Of a stretch of DNA of 64,000 nucleotides, positions 42,430-54,600 are shown piece by piece (the first letter of the stretch is position 1; the number at the start of each line of letters is the position of its first letter). This DNA comes from Nemopilema nomurai (taxonomy: Eukaryota > Cnidaria > Scyphozoa > Rhizostomeae > Rhizostomatidae), in the NCBI GenBank assembly GCA_003864495.1, contig ML133454.1, positions 1,025,149-1,089,148 of the forward strand. Direction: 5' to 3'. The translations under genes and the position numbers were made by a program. The notes under the pieces are model-generated. The model was not told where the DNA came from, made no database searches, and was given only the letters and a program-made list of their open reading frames with translations.

Positions 42430-45400
42430 ATGGCAGATGATCATATTGACAGCCTTCTGGACGCTGCCCTTGACACGTCTAAGGATGACGACTCATATGT
42501 CCTTGATGACCACAGTGGAGAAGAGGGTGAAGTCGCAGAGGATCCAGTAGGTTTTCTGACAAAGCGTTGGACAAGTTTCATTTAAATGAAATCTCTAGCT
42601 AGACACTCTTTTTTAGAACGTTTATTTTTGTACCATTGTAAAATCTCGTGGAACTTTTCATCACATTTCTCTAGTAAAGCTGCTTACGACCATAGGGACC
42701 AAATGATAAGTCCCAAAAAATCAAAATGAAGTATAAGTTATATGGCTTGCGCCATTTCAATGATACCCACACAAAGTGTTAAGATTACTACATTTTTAGA
42801 AAGTAAACACAGATGGCTTAAGTATATGCAGCAATCAAGCTCTGGAATAGCAAGACAAATTGATGAGCAATCAACCAAACAAGATTACAAACAGGACTCA
42901 TCACCATTGTCAGGGGTGGGGAGATAGGGCAATGTCATGGTCCAATTAACCCTTCCCTCAGATTTTGATATTTTCAAGATCTACTTTTCTTAGAATTTAT
43001 TATAGGAAGCTGTATGAATTTTCTTAAACTTTTTTAAAGGGACAATAGAAATGGAATGTATTAATGTATGGTAATAATTGTTAAACTGCAAATAGCCTAA
43101 ATATTGTGACTACTCACATGTCCACATTTCATAATCCTTGTTGAGTTTAATCATTATGGAGTTTAAACTTCTGAGAATGGCTTTGTTTACAGATTTGCTT
43201 CAGAGCAAATTAATCATGTATACAATTCTTTTAAGATGTAAGCCCCTAAATATTTACAATTAATATGCTGGCAACTTCAATTTTTTAGGAGCTTGAAGCA
43301 ATAAAAGCCAGAGTAAAAGAAATGGAGGAGGAAGCTGAGAAGCTGAAAGAGATGCATAAACAGGTGGAAGATTCACTGATGAGCCCAACAGGAAGTGCTA
43401 CAGGAAACAGTGAGAAACATTTTGTCCTTTATTGTTAGACTTGCTAATATTTTATTAACATTCACACATACATTAGAATGATCGGTAGCTTTGTTCACTA
43501 GACATTTAGAGAAGTTAAGTTTGTTTCCGTATAGATCCCAAAGATTCCTGAAGTTCCAAATAATAAACAACTACTTATGTTGTTATGTGTAACTCCTGTT
43601 TCTGTTTATTTTATGTGAGATTTACAATTGTTTTCCTGCATAAGAATGAATTTCTTTTCAACTCTTACACAATAATAGTAGAGGAGTGGTTCTTCTAGTT
43701 ATTATAAATAATTTTTGTGGGTCCATTAAGTTAATGAAGAGTCAGTTAAGTTTTGAAGTATGAGCATAATATCAAATAGTTTACAATAGTAAGATTCCTC
43801 TGTTAATGAGAAGATGAAAATAATCAGTTCTCTTTTAGTGCTCTGATGTAGACTATAACTGACCCATTGTCAACATCATTCATTTTAAATTGATTATTAT
43901 TGTTGAAATTTCACATTGTTTTGATTTTAAAAGCCAGAATGCAGATAAGTTAGATATGTATCTTTGAAGGATAAATATTTTGCAGCAAGACATCCATGCA
44001 CACTCACTTTTGGTTCCTTTTAGTTCAAACAGAAATCCTGGCAAATATATTTTTGGCTCACCTTGGGTGACTGTCAGAGGTTTCAAACCCTTCTTCTTTA
44101 TGCTTAGCTTTCAATTAATTACCAGGTGCACCAGGCCTCGAGGACAAAAGTGAAATTGATAACAGATCAATTTATGTTGGCAATGTAAGAATCATATTTT
44201 CCGGATTCCTTAACAATTTTATCATCATATTTTATGCTCTGCTACTTTTTATGTTATTGTAAATTTCAGAGGCCTGTTGTTGCTTTAGAACGGCATATGT
44301 TTGTGGCCATTTGCTTGCAAAATTGTGGAAAATTTCTCTACTTAGGTCTCAGTTATCTTTGTGACACATGTTTTTGTATTATTTTATGTTTAAATTGTTT
44401 AGTTTCAATTCTGTGCTTTAACCTTATGATATCTGCTTGGCATCTTAGTCTAATTAGTGTGTAAAATTTAGATTTCTTTGTGACTACTATTTCTCCATAC
44501 CAGGCCTTCCTGGGAAAGGTGTGCGATCGCACTCGCACACCTTGGTACACCCCTCCCCACACTGAGAAGTGTGTTTAATCGCACGCCTGTTTTGTAATTA
44601 TTCATTTGTTTTTTAAACCTGGTTTCCATTTACCTGCAACCATAGAAAGGCTGCATGCATTGAGCTAAAAAAAATTGGCTCAGAATCGTTGGCAGAGGTG
44701 TGGGATATTCCATATCAAGTGTACCCAGCTTGTAAAGTGACCCTCATGGATTTTCCTGATAATTTGCATGGACGTAGGGCTTCATAAGAAAAGCCCACAC
44801 CCAAAATTTCAGGGTTCTAGGTCAACTCGTTTCCGAGTTATGATGGGTCAAAAATGGCAAAATTCCCCAAATCGGGGGCAATCGGACCACACCCAGATTG
44901 CCTTAGCTTCTGTTCTGTAGTACCTACAACAAAGATTTTGATATCAAATGAAAGCTCTTGTAATTCTGAATCTGAATAAAACTACACATGAATTCTTCCT
45001 CTCAAGTTTAGCCACACAAACAGAGAACCAAGATTTCAAATGTTGACCACGCCCAGGGGGCAATTTTGATTTTCATCATTTTTCTTTCAATTATTCCTTG
45101 GTTACCACAAAGGTGATACAGAAAGTTTCAGAGTGGGGTAAGATTGGGTTTATATACAATTAGACATTTGTAGCAGGCAGACATGTGTAAAAATGCCACT
45201 TTTATTGGTTTTCTATACTGAAGCTTGTCAGGTCACAAAAGGCTACCGGCTCATCAAAGCTAAGTGTTATATAACAAAAATATCTTTAAATAATTTCAAA
45301 GATGTTGTTATATTAAGACTTTGGTTGTAATAAAATATTAAGTTCAGTCCTGATTTAATTGAGCTCCACAAGAACTCTCCTCAGATTCACTCCTTGTCAA

Positions 45401-48400
45401 TGTATAGGCTCGTCCCGTGGTTGTAACTGGATTGAAAAGTGTATGCACACCTGAAAAGTCTATAGTCAGAATGTCTGGATGACTTGGAAAAAGAAAGAAG
45501 GGCTAGGGTCATGGGGATGAAGGAAACTCACTTCCAATGAATTTGTGTCTAGAGCTGCTTGGGTAACATAAGCAACCCACCATCTTTTGCCATATATCAC
45601 TGTAACATAGCCATTGGTAAGTCCAATATCCAGGGTGTTCTGACCTGACTTGCAAACATGCACTTCTTGTGATTCTTCACCAAAGCCATATGTAGCAGCT
45701 TGCATCAAAGACTTTGAACAGGTATAAATGTGAGGCTCAGTCCTTTCACTGGAATAATTCAATGGCTACCCTACATCCATTTGTGTATTATTACAAGAAG
45801 AAGGATAAGGTTCAACAAAGCAATTTTGTGTTAATATATGATTGCAACACACATGGCAAAACTGCAGTCCATTTGTTTCAGAGGCATTTAATGAAACACT
45901 TAAAAGATATTTTTTATCCAGTATCAAATATTGTTTACTTCCCTGATGGCTGTGCATGCAATATAAAAACCTTAAAATTTTTGCTAACCTTTGCCTGCAT
46001 TAAGAAGATTTTGGAGTTTCTGCTGAATGGCATTATTTTGCCACTAGTTATGACAAGGGTCCATCTGATGGAATTGGAGGAACAATTAAGCATGAAGCAA
46101 CTCATGCAAGTCTTCAACACCCTTTTGATAACCAAATCCTATCAGCTTTGCAACTGTTTAGATTTGTTGCTGAGAATCTTAGTGAAATTAATTCAAAATT
46201 ATTAAATGTTGATTGGAAGGAAGAGGATGAACTTTTGCATAACAGGTATAAAAGGGCCAGAACGATTACAGGAACTTAAAATCTATACAGCTTTATAACT
46301 GTTCAAAGTCTTTGATGCAAGCTGCTACATATGGCTTTGGTGAAGAATCGCAAGAAGTGTGTGTTTGCAAGTCAGGTCAGAACACCCTGGATAGCCTTTT
46401 GTGACCTGACAAGCTTCAGTATAGAAAACCAATAAAAGTGGCATTTTTACACATGTCTGCCTGCTACAAATGTTTAATTGTATATAAACCCAATCTTACC
46501 CCACTCTGAAACTTTCTGTATCACCTTTGTGGTAACCAAGGAATAATTGAAAGAAAAATTATGAAAATCAAAATTGCCCCCTGGGCGTGGTCAACATTTG
46601 AAATCTTGGTTCTCTGTTTGTGTGGCTAAACTTGAGAGGAAGAATTCATGTGTAGTTTTATTCAGATTCAGAATTACAAGAGCTTTCATTTGATATCAAA
46701 ATCTTTGTTGTAGGTACTACAGAACAGAAGCTAAGGCAATCTGGGTGTGGTCCGAATGCCCCCGATTTGGGAAATTTTGCCATTTTTGACCCATCATAAC
46801 TCGGAAACGAGTTGACCTAGAACCCTGAAATTTTGGGTGTGGGCTTTTCTTATGAAGCCCTACATCCATGCAAATTATCAGGAAAATCCATGAGGGTCAC
46901 TGTGCAAATGAGGTTTTTTTGGGTACACTTGATATGGAATATCCCGTGTGGCAAGCAAATGTTGATTAGCGCAGGGAACTAACAAGGTGGCAGTAACGCT
47001 TTGATGTTTACTTTGTTCGAGTTAAACATTATGCGGTGCCAGCACGTCATTTTGGAGGACCGTTGTGACAATTATTGCTTACAATAAAACACGGACCAAA
47101 CGACCATAACATGGGGACTAGTTTTACACAACGTTTTGAAAGTTCAAAATTTCAGCATTGTAAACATGAAGTGCGCAGAAGTGCAGCAAGTTCCTGTTCA
47201 TTCTAATTTTTTGAAAAGACAACAGAAAACATTTTTATTTGACTACTTTGAAGCAATTTCCAATCAGATGCTCCGCCACGTTTTTATCACAGATCGGCAT
47301 TGACACGCACATGTTTTTAAAACACTATTTTTAATGGTTGATTGTGTGTTGTAAGAACAATCAAAACTTTGTTACATTTTCTCCTCTTATTATGAGAAAC
47401 CGCTTTACAAAAAACTAAACGGTAGAAGGCTCAAAATTTTAAAAAACCACCGGTAAATGAAAATCAATAAGAAACATTCAATTTTTTATGGCTCTATATA
47501 GTATGCAACAGAAAATCTGTAGTAATAAGAAAAAGTACCAATAGCACTCCATCGCACTCCTACCACAATCTAGGAGTGCGAAATGCCACACGTGTGCTAA
47601 TTTATTCCCAGGAAGGCCTGCATACCATTATGAAAAAACCACAAGCAAAACAATTATTGGCTGTCACAACACAACAGGAGATATTGCTGAGAAATATTTC
47701 AAGTAAAGCATCTTCAGTATATATATATGATAGGCTATAATTATCTAATTTGCACAAGTTAAAAGTTTTTGAATCAGCATAAAGTATTTCATTGTATTTA
47801 TCCAACCTCTAATGGAGTTATGGTTTGGAAAGTGTTTTTGACTTCTAAGCCAGTTTTTCAAAGTCAATTTTATTTGCAGGTTGATTACTCTGCAACTGCA
47901 GCAGAGTTGGAGAGTCATTTTCATGGTGTAGGATCTGTAAATAGAGTAACAATTCTTTGTGACAAATTTACTGGTCATCCTAAAGGGTATGTTTGATTTA
48001 TTTTGTAATTTTGATTTTTCGCAATCATATAAATGTATCAATACTTAAAACTGATTCTATCTTTACTTGTCTTTAATTCATTGAAATCTCCTGCTGACAA
48101 TAGCTACATAAAAATTTATTTTCACTATTTGAAGGTAACATATATATACATATGGTTTTGTTTCCAGATTTGCATATGTAGAGTTTGCTGACAAGGAAAG
48201 TGTTGACAATGCCGTGGCATTGAATGATTCCTTGTTCAAAGGAAGGCAGATAAAGGTTGTTGTCTTGACTTGAGTATCTCACCTAAGTGTGACTCTTATT
48301 TAACTCTAAACTTAAGTTGCTGCCAATTTAGTACTTTGATATATAGCTGTATAATCATTTCTTTGAATTGAGATATCCATGTAAAACTACCCACCACATC

Positions 48401-49740
48401 AACCCTACTTGTTATAAAACGAGAAAACGTCAGCTTTTTACCTTTTACATGATCATAGCCTTTCACTGACTATGCATGTGCAGATCCAGCAATGTTGGAT
48501 CAGTTGGTGAAATTGTTAAACATTTCACTCAACATCTACTTTGTTTTATTGTTATAATCTTTAATATGTATATCGGATTTGAAGATTATTAAGCTTGTTG
48601 AAAAAGCATATTGATTAGACTAGCCCTGTCTTATGTTCTCTTTGATGAAGTTATGTAGTCTGCTCTTTATACAGCTTTCTGTACTACTTTAAGTAGTTTG
48701 GTGCAATTGTACATCCCTAGGCACCACAAGGAGTGGTTTTCATTGCACCCCTACCACTTTATTGGCAGCATTGCCTGAATAATAATTACTTCTCTTTTCA
48801 GGTGAGTGCAAAGCGGACAAATGTTCCTGGTATATCAACTACAAACAGAGGGAGAGGAAGGGGGGCTTCTCATTCCAGAGGTGGTTGGAGAGGTGGTTAT
48901 TCATCATATGGCTCTTATGGGGGCTATAATCCTAGATTTAGGGGAAGAGGTGCTTACAGGTATGCTGCCTTTTTGCAATCAAATTTTGCTTGTTTCATTT
49001 GGATATTTTTGCTGGTATTCATGGACCTATCAATGTAATAATTCAGTTTTTTTGAAGACTGACTTTTTGAAGACTCTCGCATTTTATTACCAAACCATTG
49101 TTATTTTGGTGAGTATTGCTGCATGATATTTTCTCCATTTTGTTAACTGGTATATTGCACTGTTATTTGTTGTTTTACAAGTTTTCTGTATCACAATATA
49201 CCCCTTAGTTTTCTGTAAAATATTGACACCTTTAAAAAATGAGGGAGGAGAAATTGGCAATGAAGTTTTGAAATTTAAAGAAAAAAGGTTATCTTCCAAT
49301 ATAGCAATAGATTATTTAAGATAATGTTATTTGGGTGCCCACAAAGGTTATGTAGTTACTTTTTTAACTTTTCCTTGTTTGACTAAATGTGCATCAAATT
49401 GTTATGCAACTTTAATAAATGAGTTTTAATGTGAATGAAAACGCTAACTGGTAGTAAATATTGTGCTCTACTAAAGATGGACTCTCCTTTTATTAAAAAG
49501 GTAGCTTTTGTTCTAATTTTTGTCTTTTTTATATATTTTTTTGGTCTTTTTGTCTTCCTTTACATTGTTGATTCTTTTCCTGTGTTTAATCTGTCAGCTT
49601 TTTCTCTTTGTACTATTAACTCAATTTGTGGGAAGGTTATAAGATTTCAAGATTAATAGTCTTTACTCTTATCAAGATAACATCACATATTGCTCTCTTC
49701 TTTCAGGTCACGACGGGCAGCTTGGTTTTCTCCCTATTAA
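42430..49740 (+). CDS. PABPN1: Nuclear poly(A)-binding protein PABPN1
   Basis: Binds nascent poly(A) tails in the nucleus, stimulates poly(A) polymerase and helps set tail length. Seven + strand exons: 42430-42546, 43289-43409, 44126-44184, 47880-47986, 48168-48255, 48802-48959, 49707-49740, all in phase, giving 227 residues (human 306). The N-terminus is short and acidic ([10 protein letters not shown]) and lacks the poly-alanine tract of mammals. A coiled coil follows ([20 protein letters not shown]), then one RRM with RNP2 IYVGNV split by intron 3 and RNP1 KGFAYVEF split by intron 4. The tail is rich in Arg, Gly and Tyr ([15 protein letters not shown]) and ends WFSPY, close to the vertebrate WYSPY. 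Intron 3 is expanded to 3.7 kb by nested DNA transposons. An AATAAA lies at 49947-49952. Confidence 0.96.
44702..46945. mobile_element. Inner foldback-like DNA transposon with inverted transposase ends
   Basis: A 2,244-bp element inserted in the outer one, bounded by GGGATATTCC / GGAATATCCC and flanked by GTGT on both sides (44698-44701, 46946-46949). Its two arms are long, nearly identical inverted repeats: about 540 bp (44702-45243 against 46400-46945) plus a coding block (about 45628-45725 against 46290-46397). The left arm keeps about 385 bp that the right arm has lost. The left arm encodes a transposase C-terminus on the minus strand ([17 protein letters not shown], then [14 protein letters not shown]). 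Confidence 0.85.
45714..46290 (+). pseudogene. Degenerate transposase of the inner element
   Basis: Frame-shifted transposase fragment. Pieces visible in order are [32 protein letters not shown], then in a shifted frame [19 protein letters not shown] and [18 protein letters not shown]. The blocks SDGC..K..., HF.TSHGKGP.DG.GGT.K and an HPHGP-like end recur in a transposase type seen in cnidarian and arthropod DNA transposons. I cannot name the superfamily with confidence. The coding sequence is broken by a frameshift near 46020 and stops. Confidence 0.7.
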
Positions 49741-51667
49741 ACTTTGTTTTCCACCACATATAACACATTTCCAATTTTCTTTGATAAAAGTACTGAAGGT
49801 ACCTTATATTTCTTAAGGGCACATTGATATGACTAGAAAACATTACAACTAAAAAAAATGTTTTATGCGTTTAGAGCAATGAAATTTTCAATCCCAGATG
49901 GGCTTTCATTAACCCTTTAGGGAAAGAAATTGTCCCATTGATTTCCAATAAAATACATCATCTTAGATTTTACTTTCTTCTTTATTGACTTTAATTCTAG
50001 CCTTGGCTTGATCTTTTTCTTGATGGTGGAAGCTGCTTCTTGCATTACTATTTACTTACTCTTTTCTACCTGTTCCCTCCTATACATTTCTTCTCATTTT
50101 TTCTGCAAGCTGAAAGAGCGAATGACATAAAAAAATTGAAAAAAGCTATAAGAGCAAAATTTTATGTGAAAAATCAAGAGGGTTGTCAGAAAAGAGAATG
50201 ATTGAAGAATAATCAGCATAAAATTTGAGAAGCTAAGGAGTGAGGATGTAAAAAACCAAGCTGCTTGGCAATAAAAGAAAAGTGGCAAAGAAAACAGAGT
50301 GAAGAAAAGGATAGTGAAAGAAAAAAGCCAAGCAAAAAAGAGAGAAGAATTTATGAAATAAGAATCAATTGGCAAAGAAGAAACATATTCTTTGGGGTGA
50401 CCAATGAAGGTAATATTTTGCTGGTAGATGGATGTGCCACATCAGAGACAAGTGACCGCAAACATTGTAATGTCAATAGCTATGTTTAGGTGCCATTTTT
50501 AAGGTAGCTTTCTTCATGCATCAGCTCTTCTCATTGTTCTGGATGATAGTTGGAAGCAGATGGAGCGTATTTGTCGAAAGGAGCTTAACAGCAGTGAAAG
50601 AGCCATCAACATAACTTCTTAGATGTTTTTATTCATATCTAAAGCAACCAGGTTTTGTTGGTAAAGTTTTTTTCAATGGGAAGTAAATCGTGTCTTCTAA
50701 ATAATTTTGCATCGAATAAATTTTTACCGTTATTGAGACGAAGATGGCACGTTGCATGTTGACCTGGTGCTAGTCATCTGAGTAGGAAGGTTGGTTTCCC
50801 CAGGATTGCTGTGGCCCCTTGTTGCCCCCATCTTTGGTCGTTCCTGCTTCATGTTAGACTTGATCCAAGTGAGCTTCACTAAAGTTAAGTTACGACGACT
50901 AATACGTCCATTTGTAGTAACTTTGTTTAGAGCATGTTGATTTAGGCGAAAATTTGATGTTTCCTAAATGATCATTAGACAATATTTTCGTCATGTTGCC
51001 TTGTACTCTCTTGTAAATCTCGTAATGAAAACACATCGCGTGAACAAGTTCTCCTCTCTTCTCAGCTTTCTGTCGTGTGACTGTGTGGGAGAGGGAGGGG
51101 GATTTAGAGGAGCTGCCCTATTGTCTGGGTGACCATGAAAGCACGAATGAACCCTTTAGATATCAAGTGGCAAACGACTAAGAGGAACACGAGGAAAAGA
51201 AGAGGCGCAAAAGTCGTTACTAGTATCTTCAATGAAGTCTGCTTGCACTAATATCTTTACAAATTATGGTTTGATTCTTATTGCTGGAGACCTACGAAGG
51301 CCAGCGAGTTCCTTGAAATCTTTACGAATAAAAGATTGACAGGTCATATATGTACGAAACTACCTCTAGTCGCTATCCTCCACATATCCTCTAAGGTTAA
51401 GGTATGAATATCCTTCTCACGAGTATGCTTGGCAGAACATTCTGCGCGTCGATGGTAGAAGGTGGCGGGCTACTGATACTCATCATCGAGATCACGTGGC
51501 CACTGGTTAGATTCGACGCTCTTGGAATGAATCGCCTGAATGAGACGGCCTATCGCCTGTTCTGCAGAAACTATGCGATCTATGCAACTGGTAACTTCTG
51601 TTGCGGTTATGAAGCCAGGCTAATGCACATTTATTTACAAAGGCATTCCAGCACTCGACTACCAACA
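49741..51667. other. Convergent intergenic region between PABPN1 and the astacin-like gene
   Basis: Two 3' ends face each other. It holds the PABPN1 3' UTR (AATAAA at 49947) and, at 51630-51635, TTTATT, which is AATAAA for the minus-strand gene about 33 bp past its stop. No further gene was recognised. Confidence 0.55.
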
Positions 51668-54600
51668 TCAGCAGCCGTACAACTCCATCCTCAGGCAGGC
51701 GAAGTTGAACTTGGTCGGGTATATCCTCACAAATCTGGCGGTTATTGCATTCACGAATTTGTTCATGATTGGAGTGAAGTGGTCGCAGTTCCCATCAAAA
51801 ACCTACATAAAATACAAACGTATTTATTTTCCATGCTGGAGCCAGCGAATTAAACTTTCGGTATTGTTATCACCTCTTACTTGAATTATTTGCAAGGTTG
51901 ACAAGGCTGCAAGATTATTTGCAAGGAACAAAAAAGCCATTTCAGTTTTTCAAGCTTCAGTGACCTCTTTCTGAGCACAAGCCTCTTAAGTCCATTTCAC
52001 TCAGTTTACGGAAAAAAGTTAAATCAATCTCACCCTGACTTTCCCTTTCTCCATGTAATCTTTAAACTGTTTTCCATCTGAACTTACTGCGATTGTGTAT
52101 TCACGGACTTTCTCGTAGTATTTGTCGCGACCTGTTTGAAATCAAGGTCAAAAAGAATGTCAAGAAGTCAAGAAAGAGGTCAACGCTCAAAATAGGTCAT
52201 TTGTGGTTGGAAAGGGAAAACTTCAAAGCTTATTTAAACATGGACAATACGTGACAATTGTTTGCATTTGGAGAGGTGAAAATGGATTGGAAGGGACGTG
52301 TGAAAGTAGACTTCTACTTTGGATTGTATTCTTATTCGTATCGAATATTGAACAGTGCCTTGTGCTCAAAGATATAGCTGCGTACCTTGTGTAGCAATGT
52401 ACCCAATGGTTCTGTTCCTTCCAAGGTCCACTTGCAGCCAGCTTCCTTTGCCACTACCGGCTGCGCACCACGCCCCTACTCTCTTTGCCTTGGGGTCATC
52501 CGTAAGGTACAATCTGCCATTCGCAGGGGCTGCTTTCCAAAGGTTGTCTGTAAGTTAAACACAATTTTTCAAGGCTGTGACAGAACTGTGACATAATGGT
52601 ACCATGGCACCGTCGATTTCTGACTGCATACTTGTGTACTGGATAAACTCTCTTGATAATCATACTGGTTTGAATCTTGATGCTACGTTTGAATTTTTCC
52701 CTCAAAATGCGAAAAGTTGCAGAGTTGGTTATTGTGAGGATGTCAGCGACTCTTCAGTTAACTATCAATTCCTTTCATATTCACAATTGTGATTAATTGC
52801 AGGGGGAAACAGTCAGAAGTTTCCCCTTTCTCAAGAAGACTCCCGCCCTCCCCATTGATCATGAAGTATTTGCTTTGAATGACCCATCGACCTTGTCAAT
52901 ATCTATTCCAGAATTCTACAAATCATGAATCGCAAAAAGGCAATGATAAAGGTAAGGCAAATCATGTTGCATAGCTTACGATTGAAATGCGAAGATGCAC
53001 TGAAAGCTGAGTCAGGTAGCCGTCCAGTTACACCACCATAGGATATGCCAAGGGGATTCGCACATTTGTCTAAAAGAAAGCAGGAATTGATGATCAAACA
53101 CCAAAAATTCTTGAGTGTAGTTGGAATCAGGGTCTTAAGCTTTATATGTTCGCTTTTGCTTTTTCTCAGCCCCTTTTCTGACAGTTTTACAGGACATTGT
53201 TGCTGGTATGACTACTTATCAGGAAAATGAACTTTCTGTTTGCACTGGTGATTGCAAAGCTCCTCAACGCTCGCTGAACTTTTGATCGTCTCAAAAATGT
53301 TCCAATAACTTTCATACTATAGCTCATTCACTTCGTAGCTGGGGGGTCAGTTAAAATATAAGCATGGCGTAAGTTAATATATATGCAAAACTCTTAGCAT
53401 TGTTGTTTTCACTCCCAACAGGAAAGGTTTTAAACATTTGAATGCCGTCTGTTGCCCTATAACCCCCCTTGAGAATGTATCAAGTTGTGAAGCCTTTTGT
53501 CTTTATATTACCACATTCTTCAGCATCTATTCCCAAGGTATTGAGTATCATGACAAATCTGCTCTGGCCAAGCATTTACCCCCTTACCTGCTGGTCGGTA
53601 CACAACGTCGTCGCAATCTTTTAACTTGCATGTTTTTGCACAATTTTCTTGCATCCATTTGTCAATTTCACACTTCTTGATCGGCAAAGAATGACAGTAA
53701 GTGTTTCTGTCGATGCACAGAATACCTGTAAATAACAAAGGTTGCTGTAATACCGTGATCCTGTCGTCTATAGGCCGCAAGTGAAGCGAAACTAGTCACA
53801 TCTTCGCATGCAGTTCAAAATGTGTGTTGCAACAGAAGCTAATCATGTAAAATCTAAAGAAAATAAAAACAACATGCATTAAAGCTGTTTAGGTGAGTCA
53901 GCGCTACTTAATGCGAATGCATTTACTGATTTCATATTCATATTCTATGTTGTCATATTCTATGTTGTCATATTCTATGTTGTCATATTCTATGTTGTCA
54001 TATTCTTTGTTGTCATATTCTATGTTGTCATATTCTATGTTGTCATATTCTATGTTGTCATATTCTATGTTGTCATATTCTATGTTGTCATATTCTATGT
54101 TGTCATATTCTATGTTGTCATATTCTATGTTGTCATATTCTATGTTGTCATATTCTATGTTGTCATATTCTATGTTGTCATATTCTATGTTGTCATATTC
54201 TTTGTTGTCATATTCTATGTTGTACTAGAACACGTGGCATGTGATATTTATGAGGAAGATTTCTCACCTTTTCCAAATTCCCAGCCTCTCCCTGAATCGG
54301 CAGGAAAGGCAGCCATTAGGGTCTTGACAGACACTGCAATTGAAATTTTTAATTCCGCTCAGAAAGAAGTGAAGCAATCTCCCCATTACTAATTTGACTT
54401 GTGTACTACATGATACATCCTCGCAAAATTTAGTTAGAGAACAAAACAAGGAGAGCACCAATCAAAGTAAACAAGTTAACTTCAAAGAGGTAACGCAGCC
54501 ATATCAGTAGAGGCGTGGTGGAGCAAAATGTTCTTGGGAAGTGGCATTATAGCTAATAGCAAAGAGAAGAAATGCAGATCAGTTCGTCTAAACTGCGGTA

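Larger units (their letters stand above)
44501..47620. mobile_element. Outer DNA transposon in PABPN1 intron 3
   Basis: Terminal inverted repeats CAGGCCTTCCTGGGAA (left) and TTCCCAGGAAGGCCTG (right) are flanked by the direct repeat CATAC at 44496-44500 and 47621-47625. A perfect 9-bp-stem hairpin (GGTGTGCGA / TCGCACACC, 44518-44541) lies just inside the left end, and a related palindromic patch lies inside the right end. The CAGG ends recall hAT, but a 5-bp duplication is short for that group, so the superfamily is left open. Without the inner insert the element is about 0.9 kb and non-coding. Confidence 0.75.

Noticed and set aside
53893..54228. 111-residue SYSML repeat frame
   Set aside because: Same reason: it is a 15-bp intronic minisatellite, antisense to the host gene.
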